A stretch of 44,307 nt of DNA from a virus (IMGVR_UViG_3300017963_000107:1-44307); one strand, 5' to 3'; counted from the stretch's first letter, positions 7,496 through 14,012 are shown. The notes: generated by a model from the sequence alone, not told the origin. Numbers and translations are program-made.

Positions 7496-8035
7496 ATGGA
7501 TAAACAAAAAGTGATTATATGTGATTTAGATGGTACTTTATTTGATTGCGAGTGGCGTCGCAAGAAGTATTTAATGGAAGATAAGATGGATTTTGACGCT
7601 TTTAATGCTGCTCATGTACATGATGAAGTTATAGAACCCACTAAGTTATTATTAGATTTAATCGGCAATATTGAAAATTATTGGAATGATGCTACTTATT
7701 GTGAGTATAAGAATTTTCCATTTGATAATTTTCCAGTTATAGTATTAGTTAGTGGTAGAGAAGAAAAGTATAGGTGGAGTACAGAAAAACAAATTAAAAA
7801 ATTCTTACCTGATTATAATAACTGTTGTGGATGTAAAGTTTCTTGTTATTATGCATTATTCATGCGTCAAACAGGAGACTATAGAGGGGATGAGGTTATC
7901 AAAAAAGAGATATACGAGAAGCATATAAAAGACAATTACGATGTACTTTTCTGTATTGACGACAGACCAAAGATTTGCAGAATGTGGCGTGAATTAGGAT
8001 TGTTTTGTTTTCAAGTTAATGATAAAGAATTTTAA
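7496..8035 (+). CDS. Polynucleotide 3'-phosphatase (Pnkp phosphatase domain, HAD family)
   Basis: A 179-residue stand-alone HAD-type phosphatase that would remove 3'-phosphate (or 2',3'-cyclic phosphate) from nucleic acid ends. The nucleophile motif is DLDGTL at residues 10-15 (D10, D12). Motif II is VSGRE at 85-89. The segment R-Q-T-G-D-Y-R-G-D-E-V-I-K-K-E (124-138) and IDDR at 154-157 with following M-W-R-E-L-G match the C-terminal phosphatase of T4 polynucleotide kinase (PseT). The kinase domain is absent. It may repair RNA or DNA ends damaged by host defence. The recurrent AATAGGTAGAC leader supports the start. Confidence 0.85.
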   Translation: MDKQKVIICDLDGTLFDCEWRRKKYLMEDKMDFDAFNAAHVHDEVIEPTKLLLDLIGNIENYWNDATYCEYKNFPFDNFPVIVLVSGREEKYRWSTEKQIKKFLPDYNNCCGCKVSCYYALFMRQTGDYRGDEVIKKEIYEKHIKDNYDVLFCIDDRPKICRMWRELGLFCFQVNDKEF

Positions 8036-8045
8036 TAGGTAGACC

Positions 8046-8375
8046 ATGAATAAAAAACAAATAGACTTATCACCAATTACTTTAGATGAATTTAAATATA
8101 AAGATAAAATATTAAAATTCAATGAGACTTTTTCTAAAAATCCAGAATTTGAAAAGCCAGAACCTGGTGAGAACAACGGACTATATACATTTGAATATAG
8201 GGAAATAGAACTTGATTGCTATTCTTTAGACAAAGATAAGCTTGAAATAGCAATAAAAGAACAATTAGAATTCTTATGGTCAGAATATGCAGAGGAGAAG
8301 GACGAGAATTTAACAAATTCTGCTAAAATTTTAAAGAATAATTTATTATCAAAAATAACAAAAATAAATAGGTAG
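8046..8375 (+). CDS. Hypothetical protein, 109 aa
   Basis: A 109-residue charged protein with no recognised family. The start follows the AATAGGTAGACC leader 10 nt after the upstream stop. The C-terminal half is predicted helical and lysine-rich. Confidence 0.7.
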   Translation: MNKKQIDLSPITLDEFKYKDKILKFNETFSKNPEFEKPEPGENNGLYTFEYREIELDCYSLDKDKLEIAIKEQLEFLWSEYAEEKDENLTNSAKILKNNLLSKITKINR

Positions 8376-8378
8376 ATT

Positions 8379-8585
8379 ATGGAACACGTATTACAAATTA
8401 TACAAGATATACTTTTTATTTCTGGAACTATTTTAATTTTATTTGGAATTATTGGAAATCGTATTGATAAAACGGAAATGAACGAGGAAGAAAGAATATT
8501 TAATAATAAAATTAAAGTTATGCAAGAAGAAAGTAGAGTGCGTTTAGAAAATGAAGCAAAAAGAAGAGAGGAAGAAAAAATATAA
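8379..8585 (+). CDS. Small membrane protein with charged helical tail
   Basis: A 68-residue protein. A hydrophobic segment at about residues 5-26 (IIQDILFISGTILILFGIIG) is followed by a Glu/Arg/Lys-rich amphipathic tail. It starts after an AATAGGTAGATT leader that overlaps the upstream stop. Function unknown. Confidence 0.65.
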   Translation: MEHVLQIIQDILFISGTILILFGIIGNRIDKTEMNEEERIFNNKIKVMQEESRVRLENEAKRREEEKI

Positions 8586-8586
8586 T

Positions 8587-8841
8587 ATGAAAATAATTGC
8601 AAAATTGTTAAACATCATTTTCAAGAAAAAGCGTAGAATGGAAATAGATAGAATCGCAAAAGGCTATAAAAAAGATAGAGAGTATTTCTTAGACAAAATA
8701 GATTTCCATTCAAATGCTTTTGTTAAGAATTCGTTTAGAAGCGAGATTGAACTTTATAGAAAAAATGTATTGGAAGATAGAGAAGAGAAAGCAATTGGGG
8801 AATTTAGAAAGTATATTGAATATTACAATAGTAGTAATTGA
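8587..8841 (+). CDS. Hypothetical protein, paralogue of the gene at 7235
   Basis: About 84 residues from the ATG at 8587, which lies 1 nt after the upstream stop. Most residues 1-60 match the 7235 product, including YFLDKIDFHSNAF. It is the last gene of the early operon and is followed at once by a terminator hairpin. Confidence 0.75.
   Translation: MKIIAKLLNIIFKKKRRMEIDRIAKGYKKDREYFLDKIDFHSNAFVKNSFRSEIELYRKNVLEDREEKAIGEFRKYIEYYNSSN
8677..8748 (+). repeat. 72-bp exact repeat, copy 2
   Basis: Identical to 7325-7396; see that copy. Confidence 0.9.
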
Positions 8842-8877
8842 ACTACCTAGGATTACTCGGTAGTTCCAACTTTTTTT
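8840..8877 (+). terminator. Rho-independent terminator of the early operon
   Basis: Stem GAACTACC (8840-8847) pairs with GGTAGTTC (8859-8866) around an 11-nt loop; seven T residues follow at 8871-8877. The stop codon of the convergent gene at 8853 lies in the loop. There is no T-tract on the opposite side, so it is directional for rightward transcripts. Confidence 0.75.
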
Positions 8878-9299
8878 GAATATTCGTAGTTCATTCTGTC
8901 AATTTCAACTAGAAATGTGAAAAACCTATATAAATCAACATCTATATTTTCATAATTAGTTGTCAGTGTGAAACAATTATCTTGAATCTCAATACCGAAG
9001 TAATCCATAGTTCTTTCCATTTCTTCTTCTGGAAAGCCACTCGTGTACATCCAACTATATATTAAATCACCCTCCCTGAGTACCAAAGTCTCATTATTTA
9101 TAGCTCCAGTATCATTATCTTGGTCAATCTCAAAATTTATTTCAATAGCATCTCCGTCACTCTTAATGAAAGATGTTATTATAATCGTAGTCTCATTTCC
9201 ATCTCCGATATTAATACATACATGCTTTATAAAGTTTAAATTGATTAAACTCTTTAAATGATACACTTCTAACATTCTCTTACTCGCCTCTCTTAACAT
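8853..9299 (-). CDS. Hypothetical protein, 148 aa
   Basis: A 148-residue acidic protein predicted to be rich in beta strands, without a recognised motif. It is convergent with the early operon and lies downstream of the nuclease gene at 9312, 12 bp away, so the two are probably co-transcribed. It was not assigned to a family. Confidence 0.7.
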   Translation of the reverse strand: MLREASKRMLEVYHLKSLINLNFIKHVCINIGDGNETTIIITSFIKSDGDAIEINFEIDQDNDTGAINNETLVLREGDLIYSWMYTSGFPEEEMERTMDYFGIEIQDNCFTLTTNYENIDVDLYRFFTFLVEIDRMNYEYSKKVGTTE

Positions 9300-9311
9300 A
9301 TTTTGTTATTT

Positions 9312-9890
9312 TTAGTCATTTATACATTTAAAATTTGAAACTTTCTTATACTTCTCTATTTTTGAAAATTTATTACAATTATACCTACAATATGGTATCG
9401 CCAAGCCTTCTTTTATCATTTTAAACTGGTAATCCTTCCCACCAACTTCAATATACCCTACAAGCCTTTTATAATAATCAATAGATATTGGAACAACTCT
9501 AACACATTTGCCCAACAATAACTCCTTTGCCCTCTCAGTTGCAACCCCAGCCAACTCTGTTGTCTCTTTAAAAGTAATACCCATTGCCTCCGCTTGTCTT
9601 GCAATCCTAGCATCATTACTAAATTTGTATCTATCATAATCTGGGGCGTCCATACATGCCACTCTCACTTTTAAGCATACACCTTCTGCACATGCGGTTA
9701 TGGTATCGCCGTCGCTCACCTTGATTACTCTATGCAATCCGAATTTACAAGGTTGTATAATTTGTTTCACCTTGGCTTCAGCATTATTTGATTTGATAAT
9801 AATCAATATAAATAGCAATACAATTGCGCATAGCACAATAAACAAATCAATATTAAACTTCTTATATTCTTCTCTTTCAAATTTTTTCAT
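9312..9890 (-). CDS. Membrane-anchored thermonuclease (staphylococcal nuclease homologue)
   Basis: A 192-residue protein. One hydrophobic segment (about residues 16-33, LFIVLCAIVLLFILIII) would anchor it or direct export. The rest is an SNase/OB-fold nuclease domain: VSDGDT (about 58-63), a V-R-V-A-C-M-D-A-P-D segment, A-T-E-R-A-K-E-L-L, and D-Y-Y-K-R-L-V-G-Y. These correspond to the Ca-binding Asp, the catalytic Arg/Glu region and the second Arg of the family. The usual glutamate after DAP is aspartate here, a conservative change that may lower activity. It may degrade nucleic acid at the envelope. Confidence 0.8.
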   Translation of the reverse strand: MKKFEREEYKKFNIDLFIVLCAIVLLFILIIIKSNNAEAKVKQIIQPCKFGLHRVIKVSDGDTITACAEGVCLKVRVACMDAPDYDRYKFSNDARIARQAEAMGITFKETTELAGVATERAKELLLGKCVRVVPISIDYYKRLVGYIEVGGKDYQFKMIKEGLAIPYCRYNCNKFSKIEKYKKVSNFKCIND

Positions 9891-10043
9891 GATTTCTTAT
9901 ATTTTTTATTCATTAGTTTGATGTTCTATTGTTGTTATTTCTAACCCTCCTCTTATTGCACTATATCATCAAAGATAGAATTAATAATTTTATAAACTCT
10001 ACTCTTGTTGGATTGCACAAATATTCCATAAATATATAATAAA
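9891..10043. other. Intergenic region, nothing clear
   Basis: AT-rich leader upstream of the nuclease gene. It contains an AGAGGAGG sequence on the minus strand near 9950, but no start codon follows at usable spacing. No strong promoter or hairpin was seen. Confidence 0.5.
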
Positions 10044-10127
10044 TTACTTAAAAAAGTATGCTATTGTTAGTAAAATTCCTGCTAAGCAGACAAAACATGT
10101 TAAAATACATGCTATTATAAAAAACAT
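10044..10127 (-). CDS. Tiny single-TM membrane peptide, 27 aa
   Basis: The ORF encodes a 27-residue, almost wholly hydrophobic peptide (MFFIIACILTCFVCLAGILL and seven more residues). It would form one transmembrane helix. Its ATG is 15 nt beyond the U-tract of the leftward switch-like RNA (10211-10143). The same spacing is seen at 32919. No Shine-Dalgarno site. A chance ORF of this length is possible; the consistent context raises its credibility. Confidence 0.45.
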   Translation of the reverse strand: MFFIIACILTCFVCLAGILLTIAYFFK

Positions 10128-10142
10128 AATATAATTTTATAC

Positions 10143-10247
10143 AAAAAGTGAGGCCAATTTGGAAAGCTTTACGCTCATTGGCCTCATTATCAATAATAAT
10201 TTAAGCTTTCCAATTCAAATAATAACACAAGTAATTTTAATTGTCAA
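10143..10247 (-). ncRNA. Promoter plus interleaved-arm leader RNA with terminator (copy 2 of the design)
   Basis: Minus-strand promoter: TTGACA (10247-10242), 17-bp spacer, TATTAT (10224-10219). The likely +1 is G10211, the first base of arm A, GGAAAGCTT (10211-10203). Then follow a 16-nt AU-rich loop, arm B TGAGGCCAAT (10186-10177), 7 nt, arm A' (10169-10161), 2 nt, arm B' (10158-10149), and T5 (10147-10143). B/B' with the T-tract is an intrinsic terminator; A/A' interleaves with it. With 2 nt between A' and B', both full stems probably cannot coexist, so an either/or switch or RNA-RNA pairing is suggested. It precedes the 27-aa membrane ORF. Confidence 0.7.
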
Positions 10248-10255
10248 CACTTATT

Positions 10256-10409
10256 AAAAAAACTACCGAAAAAATTCGGTAGCCAACAAATAGATAATTA
10301 TGAGAAATACGACTAATTAAATAATGAATTATTATGCTGATAATGTTTGATGAAAAGTATATTTTTTTAGTCGCAATTTAATTTTAGATAATATTTATTT
10401 ATTTGTCAA
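10256..10409 (-). ncRNA. Small-RNA transcription unit (promoter, about 119 nt, terminator)
   Basis: Promoter on the minus strand: TTGACA (10409-10404), 17 bp, TAAAAT (10386-10381). The predicted +1 is G10374. The first eight RNA bases, GCGACUAA, can pair with UUAGUCGU at 10316-10309. The unit ends at a strong terminator: CTACCGAA and TTCGGTAG (10282-10263) around four bases, then T7 (10262-10256). No convincing ORF lies inside. The promoter is a copy of the one at 10965-11024. The terminator can also end read-through from the gene at 10820. Confidence 0.65.
10263..10282 (-). terminator. Rho-independent terminator (leftward)
   Basis: An 8-bp GC-containing stem with a 4-base loop, followed on the minus strand by seven T residues (10262-10256). 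No T-tract is on the other side. Confidence 0.85.
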
Positions 10410-10411
10410 CT
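10352..10411. repeat. 60-bp exact direct repeat, copy 1 (promoter repeat)
   Basis: Identical to 10965-11024 with an offset of 613 bp. The repeat contains a full leftward promoter and the first bases of the transcript. The two copies flank the gene at 10410-10820, whose stop codon overlaps this copy. Confidence 0.95.
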
Positions 10412-10820
10412 ATATTTTTATATATTCCATTATTTTTTTTGGACAAAAATTTTCAAGTTCAATTGTACCAAGATAAATACTCGATAAAAGATCCAGAATT
10501 TCATAATAATCTTTTTCGTTAAAATTCTCTTTTATTAGGACAACTCTGAGATACCCATAATTATGATTAACAATTTTTGTCCTGGCTAAAAATTCACATA
10601 TATTAATCTCGCAAAATGTCCTATAACCTTTTTGCTCTGAAGTTATAACAAATAAATGTTCATCACACTCAAGTAGCATTTCTCTTTCTTTGTCTTTGTG
10701 CGCATCATTATACTCATCTGCACTAACAACTGGGTTATAGTATTTAACTCCTTTTTCTTCCAAGAATGGAATTAATTGCTCTCTCCAGTTATTATTTATT
10801 GTACCACCTAAAAATAACAT
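10410..10820 (-). CDS. Nucleoside 2-deoxyribosyltransferase-like protein
   Basis: A 136-residue protein. The start MLFLGGTINNNWREQLIPFL, then Y-Y-N-P-V-V, E-C-D-E-H-L-F-V-I-T and Y-R-T-F-C-E-I-N match small phage and bacterial members of the nucleoside 2-deoxyribosyltransferase-like clan. In that clan the N-terminal G-G-T loop binds the nucleotide and a glutamate near the C-D-E/S-x-A-E position acts. It could modify or salvage nucleotides; catalytic competence is not proven. The gene has its own promoter and a 166-nt structured leader, and is flanked by 60-bp promoter repeats, the layout of a moron. Confidence 0.7.
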   Translation of the reverse strand: MLFLGGTINNNWREQLIPFLEEKGVKYYNPVVSADEYNDAHKDKEREMLLECDEHLFVITSEQKGYRTFCEINICEFLARTKIVNHNYGYLRVVLIKENFNEKDYYEILDLLSSIYLGTIELENFCPKKIMEYIKI

Positions 10821-10987
10821 AAATACCTATTAAAATTTTTTAAAAAATTAATTGATTTTTTATTATATAAAATGAGTTTGTGATAATTTGTCACAAACTG
10901 CTACTTGCGATAGTGTGGCTTATGCGTCAAATTATCAACTAACAATCACCACTGCCAACAGGACGAAAAGTATATTTTTTTAGTCGC
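10821..10987 (-). promoter_or_regulatory. Long structured 5' leader of the 10820 gene
   Basis: The predicted +1 is G10987. The leader has a 9-bp hairpin (10899-10891 with 10883-10875) whose 7-nt loop plus part of the stem is complementary over 10 bp to 10937-10928 upstream, so a loop pseudoknot or alternative pairing is possible. An AGGU Shine-Dalgarno sits just before the ATG. The length and pairing resemble a cis-regulatory leader. No known riboswitch class was recognised. Confidence 0.5.
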
Positions 10988-11024
10988 AATTTAATTTTAG
11001 ATAATATTTATTTATTTGTCAACT
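10965..11024 (-). promoter_or_regulatory. 60-bp exact direct repeat, copy 2, carrying a promoter
   Basis: TTGACA (11022-11017), 17-bp spacer, TAAAAT (10999-10994). Identical to 10352-10411. This copy drives the 10820 gene through its long leader. Confidence 0.85.
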
Positions 11025-11099
11025 TATTGAATTTTAATTTTCTTATTATAAAATATTTTTATGTGCGGTAGTTGCAGATGATTTTTAAGCATTTAAATT

Positions 11100-11246
11100 A
11101 TGACAGAAGATAAAAAGAATCAAAAAAAAGAGGATGAAATATCATTTTATAAATTATCAGAAATTTTGTTTCCTGAAGTTATAACATTTACAGAAGAAGA
11201 ATCAAAGAGACATTTTGATATTGTAAACTCTTTTTATCATGATTGA
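11100..11246 (+). CDS. Small hypothetical protein, 48 aa
   Basis: ATG at 11100, stop TGA at 11244. The product is highly charged (MTEDKKNQKKEDEISFYKLS and 28 further residues), hydrophilic and has no recognised motif. A TATAAAAT box lies upstream near 11047-11054. It is isolated between leftward and rightward blocks. Coding status is moderate. Confidence 0.45.
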   Translation: MTEDKKNQKKEDEISFYKLSEILFPEVITFTEEESKRHFDIVNSFYHD

Positions 11247-11336
11247 AATCTAATTAAATATTGTGGTATTTCGGTATATTTGTATATTAATACAAGACAC
11301 AACTCTCAAAATGAAACACAAATCTTTTTTAAAAAA

Positions 11337-11520
11337 AATAAAACTATTGACTTTTAAAAAAAATATTATAAATTTAATAATTACCATGGTGAGTTAAATA
11401 TGCCTATTTTTTTCACTATGGGGGTATAAATAGGAGTTGAGTTGCTACTTCTCCGACAAGGTTTAGCGTTAGCCTTTTATGCCCTCACTTATTACTAACG
11501 CTATTTTGTAACGCTATCTT
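11337..11520 (+). promoter_or_regulatory. Promoter and long structured leader of the replication operon
   Basis: The 24-bp block 11337-11360, with TTGACT at 11347-11352, repeats the early promoter arm at 6805-6828. A TATAAA follows at 11367-11372 (spacer 14). The leader of about 140 nt has a CCTATTT/AAATAGG hairpin (about 11402-11433) and an AGCGTTAG/CTAACGCT hairpin (about 11464-11505), with TAACGCTA repeated once more before the ATG. Such a leader could control initiator synthesis. No antisense promoter was seen. Confidence 0.55.
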
Positions 11521-12669
11521 ATGACAAAAAACAAAAAAGGTTTCACAAAAACTCCGAATGAAATTCTTGACGACAATGATTTGTCATGGTCTGCTAAAGG
11601 TATTTTTTCTTTTATAAAAAGCAGGCCGAAAAATTGGGAATTTTTCTTAAACGAAATACTTAAACATTCAAAAGACAAACAAACATCAACAAAAAATGCC
11701 ATAAACGAGTTATGTGAAAAAGGCATAATAAAAAAGACACAAATTAGAAAAAAAGATGGTTCTATGGGTGGCTTGAAAATAGAAATATTGTGCCACGAAT
11801 GCCATTCAGCCGATGATAGGTTTTCCGACGACGGCTTAACCGACGACGGCTTAACCGACGACGGCTTAACCGACGACGGGAAATCAACTACTAATAATAC
11901 TAATATAAATAATACTAATATAAATAATACTAATATTATTACACCAACAACAAAAAAAGATTTTTTTAATGATTTTATAAACACTAATTTTGAAATAGAA
12001 AACATGACTATAACAAAAGATTATTTTATAGAACAGATGATTAAATTTAAAAAATACCCATTTTCTAAAGATTATAAAGAAAATCAAGCAAAGGAAGATT
12101 TAAATGATTTGTATAAATTTTTTAACAAAGAAAATTTCACAAGAGACCAATTACAATATTCTGTAAATAGAATCTTAGATACAGAAGAAAAAATGTATAA
12201 ATTGCCGGTTCCCGCGATATTCTCAAAATATAAAAAAGAATACAAAATAAAAGAAGAACTAAAAATCCAAGCAGAAGAAGAACAGAAACTAAAAGAAAAA
12301 AGAGAAAAAGAAGCTGAGAAAAACGCAAAAGAGTTGCAAGATATGTATAGAAGAAAAGGTGAGGAGCAAAAAACAACTAATGAAATTTGGGAAGAAATAA
12401 AAGAAGATTTGAAGGAAAATTTTTCAGAAGAAGTTTATGAAAATTGGATTTCAAAATTAGAAATAGTGTCTTTAAATTCAAAAGAAGTTATTATGTCAGC
12501 TCCAAGCCATTTTTATCGTGATTATATTTTTAACGAATATTTAGAAGGCGTGAAGTTAAAAAATGAAGAAACAGGGGAACTATACTATAGAGATGGAATA
12601 AAACAAATATGGCTTAAAAAAATCCCCTCCATAGCTACATTTAGAATTATAACAATTAAAAAAAATTAA
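11521..12669 (+). CDS. Replication initiator: winged-helix plus DnaA domain I-like C-terminus
   Basis: A 382-residue protein. Residues 1-90 form a winged-helix region of the phage O/DnaD-like type (TPNEILDDNDLSWSAKGIFS, then T-K-N-A-I-N-E-L-C-E-K-G-I-I). Residues 102-120 are three copies of DDGLT, followed by an Asn/Thr/Ile repeat linker. Residues 230-285 form a charged coiled coil. Residues 287-346 resemble DnaA domain I: I-W-E-E-I-K-E-D-L, Y-E-N-W-I-S-K-L and A-P-S-H-F-Y-R-D-Y-I. In DnaA this domain contacts DnaB helicase, so the protein may bind the origin and recruit host helicase. No phage helicase is seen. First gene of the long rightward operon. Confidence 0.75.
   Translation: MTKNKKGFTKTPNEILDDNDLSWSAKGIFSFIKSRPKNWEFFLNEILKHSKDKQTSTKNAINELCEKGIIKKTQIRKKDGSMGGLKIEILCHECHSADDRFSDDGLTDDGLTDDGLTDDGKSTTNNTNINNTNINNTNIITPTTKKDFFNDFINTNFEIENMTITKDYFIEQMIKFKKYPFSKDYKENQAKEDLNDLYKFFNKENFTRDQLQYSVNRILDTEEKMYKLPVPAIFSKYKKEYKIKEELKIQAEEEQKLKEKREKEAEKNAKELQDMYRRKGEEQKTTNEIWEEIKEDLKENFSEEVYENWISKLEIVSLNSKEVIMSAPSHFYRDYIFNEYLEGVKLKNEETGELYYRDGIKQIWLKKIPSIATFRIITIKKN
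11825..11937. other. Putative intragenic replication origin (iterons plus AT-rich repeats)
   Basis: Inside the initiator gene lie three perfect 15-bp repeats CCGACGACGGCTTAA (11825-11869) and an 11-bp partial fourth copy (11870-11880). They are followed directly by about 2.8 copies of a 15-bp all-but-one AT repeat AATACTAATATAAAT (11896-11937). The GC-rich iterons next to an AT-rich stretch within the initiator gene match the layout of the lambda O-gene origin. Function is inferred. The alternative is simple expansion of a coding linker, since 15 bp is five codons. Confidence 0.55.
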
Positions 12670-12678
12670 TAGGTAAAT

Positions 12679-12822
12679 ATGAACATAGAAGAATTTAAAG
12701 AAAAAGCAAGAGAGTACGGAGTAAGCGAGGAAGTACTACTTGACAATGAAAGGTGTCTCTTTTTTAAACAAATTTATGAAAGAATTTTAAAAAATGATAC
12801 AAAAATAATTAATAATTATTAA
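12679..12822 (+). CDS. Small hypothetical protein, 47 aa
   Basis: ATG at 12679 directly after the AATAGGTAAAT leader; stop at 12820-12822. The product is helical and charged (starts MNIEEFKEKAREYG). It follows the initiator by 9 bp. The conserved leader supports translation. Function unknown. Confidence 0.65.
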   Translation: MNIEEFKEKAREYGVSEEVLLDNERCLFFKQIYERILKNDTKIINNY

Positions 12823-12830
12823 AAAAAATG

Positions 12831-12859
12831 TTGACATTTTTAAAAAAAAGTATTAAATT
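12831..12859 (+). promoter_or_regulatory. Candidate internal promoter
   Basis: TTGACA at 12831-12836, with TAAATT at spacer 17 or TATTAA at spacer 14. A 13-bp palindrome TATTAAATTAATA (12851-12863) overlaps the -10 area and could be an operator for the HTH-like protein encoded next. Confidence 0.45.
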
Positions 12860-12894
12860 AATACTAATTGATTAAAAAAATAACAAATTTTAAA

Positions 12895-13185
12895 ATGGAC
12901 ATAAGAGATTTATTAATAATGAAAAAAAGAATGGGATTCAAGAAATTGAAATATTTCTTAAAAGAAATACCTATGTCGCGTGGCACTTTTTATAAATATA
13001 AAAATACTAAGATTAATGGTGAACCAAAACAACTATCAAAAAGATTTGAGAAAATAATAGAGAGAATGTTGTATGAATTTCAAATTAAAGAAAAAGAAAG
13101 ATTAAAAACTGCGCTTGAAGATTTAGAAGAAAGCAAGATTAGTTTTAAAAAAACTTTAGATGAATTTAATAATAACAATAAATAG
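12895..13185 (+). CDS. Putative DNA-binding protein, 96 aa
   Basis: Start at ATG 12895 (MDIRDLLIMKKRMGF); a TTG at 12868 is in frame but less likely. The segment LKYFLKEIPMSRGTFYKYKN is a plausible helix-turn-helix. The C-terminus is a charged helix (residues 60-90). Its own promoter-like sequence and palindrome suggest autoregulation. No named family. Confidence 0.55.
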   Translation: MDIRDLLIMKKRMGFKKLKYFLKEIPMSRGTFYKYKNTKINGEPKQLSKRFEKIIERMLYEFQIKEKERLKTALEDLEESKISFKKTLDEFNNNNK

Positions 13186-13191
13186 GAAATT

Positions 13192-13434
13192 ATGATACTA
13201 GTAAATAAAAAGGAGCACCGCGGTTATACATATCAAAATGGGTTTTATGAAATAATAGAAGAAAACAATAAATGCTCATTATATAACAAGAACGGAAATA
13301 TAAAATATAAAAATGCGGATAGTACGTGTATTGTTCTTGATTACTTCTTGATAAAAGACGGCGGAAAGACTTTTAGATTAGATATAACGACGGAGACATT
13401 TTTAGAAGATATTAATAATGATAATAATGAATAG
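13192..13434 (+). CDS. Hypothetical protein, 80 aa
   Basis: An 80-residue protein with probable beta strands and no recognised motif. It starts after AATAGGAAATT-ATG and ends in the next AATAGGTA leader. Function unknown. Confidence 0.7.
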   Translation: MILVNKKEHRGYTYQNGFYEIIEENNKCSLYNKNGNIKYKNADSTCIVLDYFLIKDGGKTFRLDITTETFLEDINNDNNE

Positions 13435-13441
13435 GTAAAAA

Positions 13442-13756
13442 ATGGAATTAGAGGAATTAATTAAGTTTGCAAGTTGTTTACAAGAACTGGAGAAATTTGA
13501 AGAGGCTGAAGATAAGTACAAGAAGGTGATTGAGATTGAGGAAGGAGATTATGAAGTTTGGTATAATTATGGAAATTGTTTACAAAAACAAGGAAAACAT
13601 AAAGATGCTGAAGATAAGTATAAGAAGGCGGTTGAGATTGAGGAAGGAGATTTTAAAGTTTGGAATAATTATGGAATTTGTTTACAAGAAATGGGAAAAT
13701 TTGAAGAGGCTCGTGAGAAGTTCAGGAATGCGTTTGAGATATTAACAAAAAAGTAG
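13442..13756 (+). CDS. Tetratricopeptide-repeat (TPR) protein, 104 aa
   Basis: Three 34-residue TPR units cover the whole protein. Each has the pattern W-x-x-Y-G-x-C-L-Q, then A-x-x-K-Y/F-K-K-A and an E-I-E-E-G-D linker. The DNA shows the same 102-bp period (about 13508 and 13610 are near-identical), so the repeats arose by recent duplication. TPR arrays bind protein partners; the partner is unknown. Small TPR proteins are unusual among early phage genes. Confidence 0.8.
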   Translation: MELEELIKFASCLQELEKFEEAEDKYKKVIEIEEGDYEVWYNYGNCLQKQGKHKDAEDKYKKAVEIEEGDFKVWNNYGICLQEMGKFEEAREKFRNAFEILTKK

Positions 13757-13763
13757 GTAGATT

Positions 13764-14012
13764 ATGAAACATCCAGAACATCTAATAGTTGATGATTTTG
13801 GAGTTGATATGCCAAAAATAACATGCGAAAAAGAAATATGGGAAGAATTTGAAAAGGAAATGTTGGGATTGACAGAAGTAGAATATTCTCAAATGAAGAT
13901 AAAAGAAAAAATAAAAAATATAAGAAGAAAAATAAAAGATAAAATGATGATAAAATTGACCACAGAGGCTCAAAAAGTTAAGACTAGGAATAGTATGTTT
14001 ATTAAATTTTAA
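13764..14012 (+). CDS. Hypothetical protein, 82 aa
   Basis: An 82-residue charged protein with a very basic lysine-rich middle (residues 45-65). It starts after the GTAGGTAGATT leader 7 nt beyond the TPR gene. No family recognised. Confidence 0.65.
   Translation: MKHPEHLIVDDFGVDMPKITCEKEIWEEFEKEMLGLTEVEYSQMKIKEKIKNIRRKIKDKMMIKLTTEAQKVKTRNSMFIKF

Noticed and set aside
9940-9960. AGAGGAGG Shine-Dalgarno on the minus strand
   Set aside because: No ATG, GTG or TTG begins an open frame within usable distance; the nuclease start is about 55 nt away.
13442-13756. 102-bp DNA repeat as a mobile element
   Set aside because: The period equals 34 residues and is explained by TPR units.
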